The translations under genes and the position numbers were made by a program. Positions 14,890 to 23,567 of a DNA stretch of 64,000 bases are shown here, one piece after another. Position 1 is the stretch's first letter, and every line of letters starts with the position of its first letter. The stretch covers positions 1 through 64,000 of the forward strand of contig UQHH01000001.1 of assembly GCA_900540865.1 (NCBI GenBank). The letters run 5' to 3'. The notes under the pieces were generated by a model, which was not told where the DNA came from, did not search any database, and saw only the letters and a program-made list of their open reading frames with translations. This stretch comes from an uncultured Oscillospiraceae bacterium (GTDB lineage Bacteria > Bacillota > Clostridia > Oscillospirales > Acutalibacteraceae).

Positions 14890-17682
14890 TTAGGGCTGTA
14901 CCTCATAGTCATACGAAGCGTTCAAAAACTCCATATGCTCGGAGGTTGCTGTTTTTTCTTTTAAAAATCTGCCGCGAAGCTGCGCGCCGTCGCTTAAATA
15001 TACGATGCCGTCGCCAAACGCTTTTCCTTCAGAATAGCCGCCGGTATAGCGGTGGTCGGGATAAAGCATGGTACCCCTGCCGTGCGGCAATCCGTTTTTG
15101 AGGCCGCCGGAATAAACGCCGCCGCAAAGAGGCTGCTCCACCGCGTATTCGGGAGCTGCGCGTAATGTCTCGTAATCGGTGTTTTTAAGCTTCTCCACAT
15201 ACGGCAGGCCTTCAAGCTCATTTGTGATAACCTTCATGCTTTTGAACGGCTCCCCGTATTTAAAAATCCCCTCGAACGTCTTTTCACCATACTCATTAAA
15301 GGAGGCGCCCATTCCCTCGGGCTTTCCATCCTTGATATTCCCTTCAAACGCAAGCGAGCCGTCGCTGCGGAAGCGGCGTTCGTAACGGCAGTCGCCGCGT
15401 TCAAAAATACACTGCGCCGCAACCGCCTGTCCTTCGATTTCGTTGACGCGCCCATGCGGTTTTCCATCCTCAAAACATCCCGCGTATTTGGGCAAGCCGC
15501 CTATATACGAAACGCCCTGCCCGCAGGGTACGCCGCCTTCAAAAAATCCGGAAAAAAGCTGCTCAGCGCCTTTACAAAGAATACCAAAGCCGCAGCGCAC
15601 ACCCTTTGCAAACGAGCCCATGTAAACACACGCGCCGCCTTCGTATTCCCTGCCGATTCCGCTTTTTTCGCCTTCGGCGAAAGCGCCGTCATAAACGGCC
15701 GAGCCGTCACGGTACAGCAGCCCGTGCCCGTCGTACAAGCCGTCCTTGAGCGTCCCTTTATAGGTTACCGCGCCATCCTTCGTAAAGCAGGTAAATTCAC
15801 CATGCATGGAGCCGTTTTGAAACAGCCCTTCCATATAGGAAGCGTCCTGCATGTAAAGCCTGCCCTGCCCGTTATACGCGCCGTCTTTCCACAGGCCGTC
15901 GTAAATGAGCGCGCCGGAAGCCTCGCGCTTTAAAGCGCGGCCGTTTGGCATACCCGCTGAGAATTCGCCGCAGATGGTGCCGCCGTCTTCCAGATACAGC
16001 GTCCCGGTTCCCTCGTACTTATCGTCATGAAACGCACCGGAATAGGCAAGCGCGCCGTCTTGATGGAAGAGGAGCCCTTCCCCTTCCTTGTGGCCGTTTT
16101 TATAGCCGCCGCTGTAGAGCACGCGGCCGTATGAATCGAGCACGGTGGCCTTGCCGTTCTGCCTGTCGTTGACAAAGCCGGTAACAGTCATGGAGCCGTC
16201 GTCTTCAATCGCGATTCCCGCACCGTTTTTAACACCGCCCTTCCAGCTGCCCGCGAAGGTCATGCGGCCTTCCTTGTCAAAGCGCGCGCAGACGCCCTTG
16301 GGATGGTCGTCTTCAAACACGCCGACATGCACGGAGCCGTCCGTCGGTCGGAACGCAATGCCAAAGCCGCTGCGCTTGTTTTCCTTCCAGCCGCCTACAT
16401 AGCTCAAGCGTCCCGTTTTAAAATAATACGCGCCGAAGCCGTCGCGCATGTCGCAAAGATAGTCCCCGTCGTAAAGCGTCCTGCCGTTTTGCTGCTGTGT
16501 ACGGCCCATTCCAGTACGCCGGCCGTTTTCATCGAGCGGGCCGAAATACAGGCCCTTTTCCTTTGCGGAAAGCGCTATAACCTTATCGGCAGGAAGGCTG
16601 CTGCCGGGCGTTTTCCGCGCGGCAGTGCCCTTTGCCGTTTTCTTCTGCGAGGCTGTCTTTTCAGCGGCGGGCGGTAAAACGGCCTCCTTCGGTTCTGCTT
16701 GCGCGGCCTTTACAGGGGCGTCTGTTTTTTTCTTGTCCGCCGTCTTTTCCGGTTCCGTCAAAGGCGTTTCCATAAGGGGGATGCCTGGCTGTGTAATTTC
16801 AGCCGGAACGGATTTTTCAGGCGGCGCTTCGGATGCTTTTATAGCTTTTGCGCTTGATGGTTTTGCTTCTTTTATTGTTTTCCCTGTCTTTTTCACAGGG
16901 CGGGGCTGCTCCTGCATTGCGCCCGCAAACGGGACCGCGGCCGTCCTGATGTCAAATGAAAGCGTTTCGATGTCCGATTTCAGCGCTTCTTTATCAAATT
17001 GAAAGCCGCCCGGCTTCCTTCTGGGCTTTGAAGCCTTGGGTTTATGGGGTTCTTTTGTTTTTTGCTCTAGCTTACCCTCCCAAATGGAACGCTTTTCATC
17101 GTCGCAAAAATAGAAAAGCCCCTGCTGCGTCTGCGCGCAGGCCTGCGGTTCCACGTCCCGCACCAGCTCGGAAAGGAGCGTTTCATCCTCCGGCATCGGA
17201 ACGCTTCGTAATAGGACGGGCGTTTTCACCTGCTCCGGGTAAAGCGCAAGGCACGCGGAACGTTCATTTGTCCACGGCATTAAAACAGCCCTGAGCGTTT
17301 TTCCCTCGAGGTCGTAATATTCCGTATTGAGCCAGGTGTGCGCATTATCAAAACGCGCTTTTTTGACAGGCGCTCCGGAAAAGCCCTGTGATTCTACCCG
17401 GTAGCCCGAAGCGCCTTCGGTTACAGCCGTTTCCTCTTGCCTGCCCTGCACCTCTTTTTTCCATTTTAAGGGCTTATTCTTTTCCATTGCGTAAACGCAG
17501 CGGACAGATTCTCCCTGTGCCGTCATAAACAGCCTGTCCTTTTGTTTTTTTCCCGACGTAAAGTAATCGCGGCGCACCTTTAAAAGCACGTCGCTTGAAA
17601 ACTTTGCCGGTTCCTCCGTCAGAAGATAGGCTGTAAAATATGGTACGGTTCCCGCCGCAGGCGGCTTGATGGTATATGCCAT
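14890..17682 (-). CDS. Large MORN-repeat protein
   Basis: A 930-residue protein of unknown function. Residues 1-230 form a domain I do not recognise. Residues about 235-375 are a Lys/Pro/Ala-rich low-complexity linker. From about residue 375 to the end there are roughly 20 MORN-type repeats of about 23 residues with the pattern YxGxxxxGxxxGxG (for example YSGGYKNGHKEGEGLLF), interrupted once near VAAQCIFERGDCRYERRF. MORN repeats form long beta-sheets and often bind proteins or lipids. No signal peptide or membrane helix, so probably cytosolic. It lies 16 bases after plsC and ahead of mscS; a membrane-associated role is a guess from this context. Confidence 0.85.
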   Translation of the reverse strand: MAYTIKPPAAGTVPYFTAYLLTEEPAKFSSDVLLKVRRDYFTSGKKQKDRLFMTAQGESVRCVYAMEKNKPLKWKKEVQGRQEETAVTEGASGYRVESQGFSGAPVKKARFDNAHTWLNTEYYDLEGKTLRAVLMPWTNERSACLALYPEQVKTPVLLRSVPMPEDETLLSELVRDVEPQACAQTQQGLFYFCDDEKRSIWEGKLEQKTKEPHKPKASKPRRKPGGFQFDKEALKSDIETLSFDIRTAAVPFAGAMQEQPRPVKKTGKTIKEAKPSSAKAIKASEAPPEKSVPAEITQPGIPLMETPLTEPEKTADKKKTDAPVKAAQAEPKEAVLPPAAEKTASQKKTAKGTAARKTPGSSLPADKVIALSAKEKGLYFGPLDENGRRTGMGRTQQQNGRTLYDGDYLCDMRDGFGAYYFKTGRLSYVGGWKENKRSGFGIAFRPTDGSVHVGVFEDDHPKGVCARFDKEGRMTFAGSWKGGVKNGAGIAIEDDGSMTVTGFVNDRQNGKATVLDSYGRVLYSGGYKNGHKEGEGLLFHQDGALAYSGAFHDDKYEGTGTLYLEDGGTICGEFSAGMPNGRALKREASGALIYDGLWKDGAYNGQGRLYMQDASYMEGLFQNGSMHGEFTCFTKDGAVTYKGTLKDGLYDGHGLLYRDGSAVYDGAFAEGEKSGIGREYEGGACVYMGSFAKGVRCGFGILCKGAEQLFSGFFEGGVPCGQGVSYIGGLPKYAGCFEDGKPHGRVNEIEGQAVAAQCIFERGDCRYERRFRSDGSLAFEGNIKDGKPEGMGASFNEYGEKTFEGIFKYGEPFKSMKVITNELEGLPYVEKLKNTDYETLRAAPEYAVEQPLCGGVYSGGLKNGLPHGRGTMLYPDHRYTGGYSEGKAFGDGIVYLSDGAQLRGRFLKEKTATSEHMEFLNASYDYEVQP

Positions 17683-17698
17683 ATGTTATGCTTCCCTT

Positions 17699-18319
17699 TT
17701 AAAATTTATCTTGTTCCCTGATATTTGCAATCGCGTCTGAAATCACGCGGCTGGCGGCCCTTATCTGGTGGCCCTGCGCGTTTTCAGTCAGTCCCAGCTG
17801 TTCGGGCGTAATGGGGTCGCCGTATGTAATTTTGGTTGTGTTGAACACCTTCATTTTCCCGCCCTTAGCCGTAATGCACGCCGGGACGACGGGCACCATC
17901 ATCTGCGCCGCGATTAGCGCCGCGCCGGAACGCATGCGCAACAGCTCGCCCGTTTTAGAACGCGTGCCCTCGGGAAAAATCCCAAGCACACCGCCGCTTT
18001 CCAGCACGGAATCCGCCGTTGCGAACGCCTGCGCGTTGTCGTGCGATTCCCGCATGACAGGGAACGCGCCGAGCATAGAGATGAGCTTTCCCAGAAATTT
18101 ATGCTTAAAAAGCTGCTCCTTCGCCATATAACGGATGGTCCTTTTCTGCCCGATTCCGAGCAATACAGGGTCGGCGAACGACTGGTGGTTCGCGCAGATG
18201 ATATACGCGCCCGTTTCAGGCAGGTTGTTCCTGCCGGTAAAACGGTAACGGTATAACACCTTCATAAGGGGCGTGCATACCGCCCTGCCAAAGCTGTAAA
18301 GCCATTTTTTCTGTTCCAT
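17699..18319 (-). CDS. plsC: 1-acyl-sn-glycerol-3-phosphate acyltransferase
   Basis: Second acylation of phosphatidic acid synthesis at the membrane. The catalytic NHQSFADP (HX4D) block lies near residue 43 and the substrate-binding FPEGTRSK block near residue 115; both are intact. I choose the ATG at 18317-18319 because GGGAGG lies nine bases before it, whereas the ATG three codons upstream abuts the ribosome site. About 206 residues, normal for PlsC. It follows cmk, as in many Clostridia. Confidence 0.93.
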   Translation of the reverse strand: MEQKKWLYSFGRAVCTPLMKVLYRYRFTGRNNLPETGAYIICANHQSFADPVLLGIGQKRTIRYMAKEQLFKHKFLGKLISMLGAFPVMRESHDNAQAFATADSVLESGGVLGIFPEGTRSKTGELLRMRSGAALIAAQMMVPVVPACITAKGGKMKVFNTTKITYGDPITPEQLGLTENAQGHQIRAASRVISDAIANIREQDKF

Positions 18320-18347
18320 TGTCCCCATCCTCCCGATTTACATAAAA

Positions 18348-19010
18348 TCAAAGGCGCTCTTCTATCACGCCCAACAGGCGCGCAAGCGAGGTTTCGAGCG
18401 TTTCGCCCGACGTATCGACGAGCACGGCGTCCTGTGCCGGCTTTAAAGGCGCTACTTCCCTGTGGGAATCGTTGTAGTCGCGCGTTTCGATGTCGCGCAG
18501 GATGTCGTCATATATAACGTTCATCCCCTTTTCCGTCAGCTCTTCATAACGCCGTTTCGCGCGGCACTGTGCGGAGGCGGTAAGGAATATTTTAATCCTG
18601 GCGTCCGGCAGTACTACCGTGCCGATGTCCCTGCCGTCCATGATTACATTGTTGTCCTTTGCGATGCCGCGCTGTAAACCGAGCAGGTATTTCCGCACGA
18701 TAGGCAGCGCGGAGATGCCGGAAGAGGCCATGGAGACCTCCGGCGTACGGATAAAGTCGGACACGTCCGACCCGTTTACATATACGCGCTGTTCGCCGTT
18801 TTGAAATTTAAGCTGGACGTCCGTATGGTCGAGCAGGCATTCCACCTGGTTTTCATCGCTGATTTTAACGCCGAGCTTCACCGCGTTGTATGCGATAGCC
18901 CGGTAAAGCGCCCCGGTATCCACATAAATAAAGCCCAGCTTTTTTGCCGCGAGCCTTGCGATGGTGCTTTTGCCCGCGCCCGCGGGACCGTCAATGGCGA
19001 TTGCCGTCAT
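18348..19010 (-). CDS. cmk: Cytidylate kinase
   Basis: Phosphorylates CMP and dCMP using ATP. The P-loop GPAGAGKST is near residue 8, and the CMP-binding residues lie in FIRTPEVSMASSGIS and VIMDGRDIGTVVLPDA, all typical of bacterial Cmk. Length 220 is normal. The start overlaps the end of the upstream flavoprotein gene by four bases (ATGA), so they are translationally coupled. Confidence 0.96.
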   Translation of the reverse strand: MTAIAIDGPAGAGKSTIARLAAKKLGFIYVDTGALYRAIAYNAVKLGVKISDENQVECLLDHTDVQLKFQNGEQRVYVNGSDVSDFIRTPEVSMASSGISALPIVRKYLLGLQRGIAKDNNVIMDGRDIGTVVLPDARIKIFLTASAQCRAKRRYEELTEKGMNVIYDDILRDIETRDYNDSHREVAPLKPAQDAVLVDTSGETLETSLARLLGVIEERL

Positions 19011-20281
19011 AATATTTTTCTCCCCTTCTGCGATTCACATATTTTATCCGCCGCGGAAACGCCCGCCAGATACCCCGTAGAAAAGGCGATTTGCAGGTTG
19101 AACCCGCCGGTATAGGCGTCTGTATCGATGACCTCTCCCGCGAAAAACAAATTTAACGTTTTCTTTGATTCCATTGTTTTGGGGTCGATTTCCTTGACAT
19201 TGACGCCGCCCGAGGTAACGATAGCCTCTTCCACCGGGCGGAAGCCGCCGATTGTAACAGGGAACTGCTTGAGCAGGCGGCCAAAGGCATGGCGCTGTTC
19301 CTTTGTAATGGCGTTGCATTTTGTTTCCGGCGGGATGCCGGAGCGCTTTACCATGACGGGAATCATTGTGCGCGGCAAAAGCTCTGAAAGCGAATTGCAA
19401 AAATCCCTGTTTTTATTCTTTTCAAAATCGCGCAGCAGCCGTTTGTCGAGCTGTTCAGGAGTAAGCGCCGGCTTACAGTCAATATTTATGCGGTACCTGC
19501 CCGCGCGCATACCGCGCATATGGGCGCTCGCGCTTAAAATAACGGGGCCGCTCAGCCCAAAATGTGTAAAGAGCAGCTCCCCAAAATCGGAGTAAATCTC
19601 TTTCTTTTTGTCTGTGTCTGTTACTGTAATGGAAATATTGCGCAGGGAAAGGCCCTGCAATTCTTTGCAATAGGAATCCTGCGATACAAGCGGGACAAGC
19701 GACGCGACAGGCTCAATGAGCGTATGCCCCGCCTGCCTGGCAAGCATATAGCCGTCCCCCGTCGAGCCGGTCAGCGGATACGATTTGCCGCCGCAGGCGA
19801 CAACCACGCAATCAGCCGAAAGCTTTTGCCCGTCCTCAAGCTCCACGCCCTTTGCCTCGCCGTTTTCCAAGGTGAGGCTTTTCACCCTGCTGTTTATATA
19901 CCGGCAGCCGGAATCCAAAAGAAAGGAGCGCATTGCGTCCACAATGTCTGCCGCTTTATCGGACTGCGGGAAAACGCGGCTGCCGCGTTCCGTTTTAAGT
20001 GGAACGCCGCGTTTTTCAAAAAAATCTATTGTGTCCTGCGGGGAAAACGCGTTCAAGGCGCTGTATAAAAAGCGCCCGTTCGTCGGTACAGAGACTATAA
20101 AGTCGCGCGTGTCGCAGTTGTTTGTAACGTTGCACCTGCCCTTGCCGGTGATTAGCAGCTTCCTTCCGGGGCGCTTGTTGCGGTCAATAACCGTAACGGA
20201 CGCGCCGCTTTGCGCCGCTGTACCCGCGGCCATCATACCCGCGGGACCGGCTCCTATGACAAGCACTTCCTGTTTTGCCAT
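19007..20281 (-). CDS. BaiN/YhiN-like FAD-dependent oxidoreductase
   Basis: FAD-binding flavoprotein of the HI0933 family, often annotated as aminoacetone oxidase family or BaiN; the true substrate is usually unknown. The dinucleotide loop VLVIGAGPAGMMAAGTA is at the N-terminus and the C-terminal FAD block is FFAGEVIDTDAYTGGFNLQI. The ATG at 20279-20281 is chosen because it starts this fold directly; a longer frame overlaps the regulator gene. About 424 residues. The TAATG junction with the RpiR-type gene upstream and the overlap with cmk downstream show a tight operon, an arrangement common in Clostridia. Confidence 0.9.
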   Translation of the reverse strand: MAKQEVLVIGAGPAGMMAAGTAAQSGASVTVIDRNKRPGRKLLITGKGRCNVTNNCDTRDFIVSVPTNGRFLYSALNAFSPQDTIDFFEKRGVPLKTERGSRVFPQSDKAADIVDAMRSFLLDSGCRYINSRVKSLTLENGEAKGVELEDGQKLSADCVVVACGGKSYPLTGSTGDGYMLARQAGHTLIEPVASLVPLVSQDSYCKELQGLSLRNISITVTDTDKKKEIYSDFGELLFTHFGLSGPVILSASAHMRGMRAGRYRINIDCKPALTPEQLDKRLLRDFEKNKNRDFCNSLSELLPRTMIPVMVKRSGIPPETKCNAITKEQRHAFGRLLKQFPVTIGGFRPVEEAIVTSGGVNVKEIDPKTMESKKTLNLFFAGEVIDTDAYTGGFNLQIAFSTGYLAGVSAADKICESQKGRKIL

Positions 20282-21177
20282 TACGTCTCTTCCCCCACTG
20301 CATCCGCGCTCCTGTTTTCGGAGGTTTTCGCGTATACGTCGTATTCGTCCCACGCGCGCTCAAGCTTGCGGAAGGTTTCCTTGACCTCCTCCTTCTTCTG
20401 GAGGACCGTCGCGACGATGAGGGCGTTTATCATGCTCAGCGGCGCAACGAGCGAATCGACGACCGAGGCCATATCACTGCGCGCAAGCAGTACGTAGTTC
20501 GCGACCGCGACGAGCGGGGAAATCATGCTGTCGGTAAGCGCGATAACGCGCGCCTTGCGGTCGGAGGCAAACTGCATGGCCTCCACCGCGCGCTTGGAAT
20601 AGCGCGGGAAGCTGATGCCTATCATAACGTCTTTTTCGCCGATGCGCAGGAGCTTTTCATATATTTCCGTACTGCTCGTCGTGCTTACGACATGGACGTT
20701 GCCGAAAATCAAATCAAAGTAATAGCCCAGAAAATTCGCGAGCGCCGAGGAGCTGCGCACCGCGAAGATATAAATATTTTCCGCCCCCACGATGGCGTCC
20801 ACCGCCGCCTTGAAATCCGCGCGCGAGGTTTCCTCAAGGGTCGTCCTTATTTTATCGATGTCCTGGTTGAGCACGCTTTCGAGCACGCCCTGCGTGCCGA
20901 TGCGGTTACAGGTGACCTCGATGCGCTGCACGGAGGTGAGCTTGTCCCGAATCATCTCCTGCATGGCCTTTTGCAGCTTTGGATAGCCGTCGTAGCCGAT
21001 TTCCGTCGCAAAGCGCACGACGGTGGATTCGCTGACGCCGACCGTTTCGCCCAGCCTGGACGCGGTCATGAAGGCCGCTTTGTCATATTGTTCCTCTATA
21101 TAATGGGCAATGCGCTTCTGCCCCTTTGAGAGCTTGGGCTTCAATTGTTCAATTCTAGACAATAAATGTTTTTCCAT
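20281..21177 (-). CDS. MurR/RpiR-family transcriptional regulator
   Basis: DNA-binding regulator that usually senses a phosphosugar. The N-terminal helix-turn-helix domain (about residues 1-80) includes ASRLGETVGVSESTVVRFA; the C-terminal SIS domain (about 125-265) has IYIFAVRSSSALANFLGYYF and DVMIGISFPRYSKRAVEAM. Length 298 is normal. It is the first gene of the operon with the BaiN-like protein, cmk and plsC and has its own promoter. No sugar gene is adjacent, so its ligand cannot be guessed; it may control genes elsewhere. Confidence 0.92.
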   Translation of the reverse strand: MEKHLLSRIEQLKPKLSKGQKRIAHYIEEQYDKAAFMTASRLGETVGVSESTVVRFATEIGYDGYPKLQKAMQEMIRDKLTSVQRIEVTCNRIGTQGVLESVLNQDIDKIRTTLEETSRADFKAAVDAIVGAENIYIFAVRSSSALANFLGYYFDLIFGNVHVVSTTSSTEIYEKLLRIGEKDVMIGISFPRYSKRAVEAMQFASDRKARVIALTDSMISPLVAVANYVLLARSDMASVVDSLVAPLSMINALIVATVLQKKEEVKETFRKLERAWDEYDVYAKTSENRSADAVGEET

Positions 21178-21231
21178 GATTTTCTCCCGCGGATAAATCC
21201 GCCCATCCTTCTTCTGTGCATTATCTAATTA

Positions 21232-21260
21232 ATTTTAATACATAATCCTGCCAAAATCAA
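21232..21260 (-). promoter_or_regulatory. Sigma-A promoter of the RpiR-cmk-plsC operon
   Basis: Minus-strand -35 box TTGATT (21255-21260) and -10 box TAAAAT (21232-21237) are 17 bases apart, about 55 bases before the regulator start. Confidence 0.65.
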
Positions 21261-21320
21261 GCGAAAGCGCAGATTCACCGCCTGTTTTTTGCAGGACGCG
21301 GCATCTATCCTTCAAACTGT

Positions 21321-21349
21321 TTGCCTTTGCACCGAAAATATGATAAAAT
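21321..21349 (+). promoter_or_regulatory. Sigma-A promoter of hisH-hisF
   Basis: TTGCCT (21321-21326) and TAAAAT (21344-21349) are 17 bases apart and lie 33 bases before the hisH ATG. No T-box or attenuator structure was seen in the short leader. Confidence 0.6.
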
Positions 21350-21381
21350 CAGGTAAAATATTTTGTAAAAGGGTTTTGTTT

Positions 21382-22017
21382 ATGATTGCTGTTATCGACT
21401 ACGGAGCGGGCAACCTGCAGAGCGTCGTCAAGGCGCTTAACCATATCGGGTGCGAAACGACCATCACAAAGGACGAGCGCACGCTTTTAGAATGCGACGG
21501 CGCGATTCTGCCGGGCGTCGGCTCGTTTGGCGACGCGATGGACTGCATGGACCGCTCGCGCATGAGAAACGCCGTGCTCCAATATGTAAAAACCGGCAAG
21601 CCGCTTCTGGGCATTTGCTTAGGGCTGCACCTGCTGTTTTCCGAAAGCGAGGAAAGCCCGGAAGCCAAGGGCCTTTCTCTTCTTGAGGGCACGATTACGA
21701 AAATACCGAACGGCGGCGGAGCGCTCAAAATCCCGCATATCGGCTGGAATTCACTCGAAATCAAAAAGCATGACGGCATTTACAAAGGGATTGCGGGCGA
21801 GCCTTACGTCTATTTTGTCCATTCGTACTACCTGCGCGCAAAGGACCCGGCAATCGTTTCCGCGCAGACGCAGTACGGTACGGCAATCGACGCTTCCGTC
21901 TCTTACCAAAACATTACCGCAACGCAGTTCCACCCGGAAAAAAGCGGAGAAGCCGGGCTTCTGATGCTTAAAAACTTTGCCGATATGACGCTTGCCGACG
22001 CAAGGGAAAGGGGCTGA
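21382..22017 (+). CDS. hisH: Imidazole glycerol phosphate synthase subunit HisH
   Basis: Glutamine amidotransferase half of the enzyme that forms IGP and AICAR in histidine synthesis. The catalytic cysteine is in LLGICLGLHLLF and the His/Glu pair in TQFHPEKSG; the oxyanion loop GVGSFGDAM is also intact. The ATG at 21382 has an AAAGGG ribosome site; a longer open frame upstream is ignored because the family starts MIAVIDYGAGN. About 211 residues. It forms a two-gene unit with hisF on the strand opposite to the main his operon 16 kb away. Confidence 0.96.
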   Translation: MIAVIDYGAGNLQSVVKALNHIGCETTITKDERTLLECDGAILPGVGSFGDAMDCMDRSRMRNAVLQYVKTGKPLLGICLGLHLLFSESEESPEAKGLSLLEGTITKIPNGGGALKIPHIGWNSLEIKKHDGIYKGIAGEPYVYFVHSYYLRAKDPAIVSAQTQYGTAIDASVSYQNITATQFHPEKSGEAGLLMLKNFADMTLADARERG

Positions 22018-22021
22018 GCCT

Positions 22022-22780
22022 ATGTACGCAAAACGGATTATCCCCTGCCTCGATGTAAAAAACGGCAGGGTCGTCAAGGGCACGAGCTTTGTAAACCTGC
22101 GCGACGCGGGCGACCCGGTGCAGTGCGCCGCCGCGTATGACAGGCAGGGCGCGGACGAGCTTGTGCTGCTCGATATTACCGCGTCGAGCGACGCGCGCAA
22201 AATCATCGTGGATATTGTAAATGCGGTGGCAAACACCATTTTTATCCCCTTTACCGTCGGCGGCGGTATCCGTACCGTGGAGGATTTTACGGAAATCCTG
22301 CGCGCGGGCGCGGACAAGGTGTCTGTCAATTCGGCGGCGGTGCTTCGGCCAGATATAATAAACGAAGCATCCTATAAATTCGGCAGCCAGTGCGTGGTTG
22401 CCGCCATCGACGCGAAACGCCGCCCCCAGGGCGGCTGGGAGGTTTACATCAACGGCGGGCGAACGCCGGTGGGGCTCGACGCCGTACAATGGGCCATAGA
22501 AGCGGAAAGGCGCGGCGCGGGCGAAATCCTGCTGACCAGTATGGACTGCGACGGGCAGAAGGAGGGCTACGACGTCGAGCTGACGAAGGCCGTTTCCGAA
22601 AGTGTTGGCATCCCCGTCATCGCAAGCGGCGGCGCGGGCAGCCTTTCCCATTTTCTAGACGCTTTTACAGTGGGCAAGGCGGACGCTGTGCTTGCGGCTT
22701 CCCTTTTCCATTTTGGTGAAATCGCGATTCCGGATTTAAAGGATTACCTTTCGGAGAACGGAATCCCAGTCAGAAGATAA
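22022..22780 (+). CDS. hisF: Imidazole glycerol phosphate synthase subunit HisF
   Basis: Cyclase half of IGP synthase, a TIM barrel. The start MYAKRIIPCLDVKNGRVVKG is diagnostic and contains the catalytic Asp of CLDVKNG; the second catalytic Asp is in LLTSMDCDGQKEGYD. Length 252 is normal. It begins four bases after hisH ends and is followed at once by a long terminator, so hisHF is a closed transcription unit. Confidence 0.97.
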   Translation: MYAKRIIPCLDVKNGRVVKGTSFVNLRDAGDPVQCAAAYDRQGADELVLLDITASSDARKIIVDIVNAVANTIFIPFTVGGGIRTVEDFTEILRAGADKVSVNSAAVLRPDIINEASYKFGSQCVVAAIDAKRRPQGGWEVYINGGRTPVGLDAVQWAIEAERRGAGEILLTSMDCDGQKEGYDVELTKAVSESVGIPVIASGGAGSLSHFLDAFTVGKADAVLAASLFHFGEIAIPDLKDYLSENGIPVRR

Positions 22781-22818
22781 AAGAAAGAGCGCCGGACCGT
22801 CCGGCGCTCTTTCTTTAT
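22780..22818. terminator. Bidirectional terminator between hisF and the DUF5131 gene
   Basis: A 17-bp perfect stem AAAGAAAGAGCGCCGGA paired with its complement over a 3-base loop (left arm 22780-22796, right arm 22800-22816). The A/T ends give T runs on both strands, so it can serve the convergent hisHF and DUF5131 units. The hisF stop codon forms the first stem base. Confidence 0.85.
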
Positions 22819-22847
22819 ATAAGTGTTTACGCGGTGCCGGCTCATCG

Positions 22848-23555
22848 TCAAATATTGATGCCGGCCTTCCTTGCCTGGCTGCACAGCTCCCGGACAGAAA
22901 GCTTATATTCCTTCCCGTCCTTGATAAAATGGGTGCCGCACTGCCTGAATTCAAAGTGTACGCCCTTTCTTATGCATTGCTCCCGGATGGAAAGCACCCA
23001 GTCAAAATGGAGGGGTCTGGCGTCCCTGTCTGATTCGCCGCCCACCACGACAAGCTCGACGCCGTCCAGGTAGGGTTCTATGTTGATTTCTTCAAGCAGC
23101 GGCTGGCAAATAATATTTTTATGCTTGATTGGCAGGGTGGAAAAAAGTTTGAGCCTTTCGTCCGCCCTTTTCTGGTTTTCCACGGTACAGCCGACCGTTA
23201 CATTTTCATACCCGTCGTTCCAGTCGTCCGGTATGCAGCGCATAAAGCGTTCAATCCGTTTGGTCAAAAACAGGAAACGCAAATCTGGGCGCTGTTTTAT
23301 CATCTCCCAGCACTGCGCCCTCCACGGGTCGGCCTCTTCAATCAAAAAATCCGTGGAAAAGCACAGGTAGACGAGCTGGCCGCCCTTCATCCTGTATTCG
23401 CCGTTTTTGTTCCGTTTAACAGGCGCGTCGAAGCCGTCGAGCTTTACGATACTGCCGGTGTCGACGCCCCTTTTCGCGTCGCCTTTGTGGATATAGCAGT
23501 ATTTGCAGCCTTCGCTGTACTTATGGCAGCCGCGCCATGGTTTCCACATCGCCAT
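22848..23555 (-). CDS. DUF5131 family protein (phage Gp37/Gp68-like)
   Basis: A 235-residue protein of the DUF5131 family, first named from phage Gp37/Gp68. The N-terminus has W-x-P-x-x-GC followed by a CX6CX2C cysteine cluster (Cys10, Cys17, Cys20 in CHKYSEGCKYCY) that looks like a metal or radical-SAM-type iron-sulfur site. Later blocks are FLFLTKRIERF and VVVGGESDRDARPLHFDWV, both family hallmarks. Biochemical role is unknown. It lies 12 bases after an ASCH-like gene in the same direction, so the two are likely co-expressed. Confidence 0.85.
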   Translation of the reverse strand: MAMWKPWRGCHKYSEGCKYCYIHKGDAKRGVDTGSIVKLDGFDAPVKRNKNGEYRMKGGQLVYLCFSTDFLIEEADPWRAQCWEMIKQRPDLRFLFLTKRIERFMRCIPDDWNDGYENVTVGCTVENQKRADERLKLFSTLPIKHKNIICQPLLEEINIEPYLDGVELVVVGGESDRDARPLHFDWVLSIREQCIRKGVHFEFRQCGTHFIKDGKEYKLSVRELCSQARKAGINI

Positions 23556-23567
23556 AGCTCCACCGCC

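Noticed and set aside
22780..22818. CRISPR-like or mobile-element inverted repeat
   Set aside because: It is a single hairpin with T runs between convergent genes, which is best explained as a bidirectional terminator.
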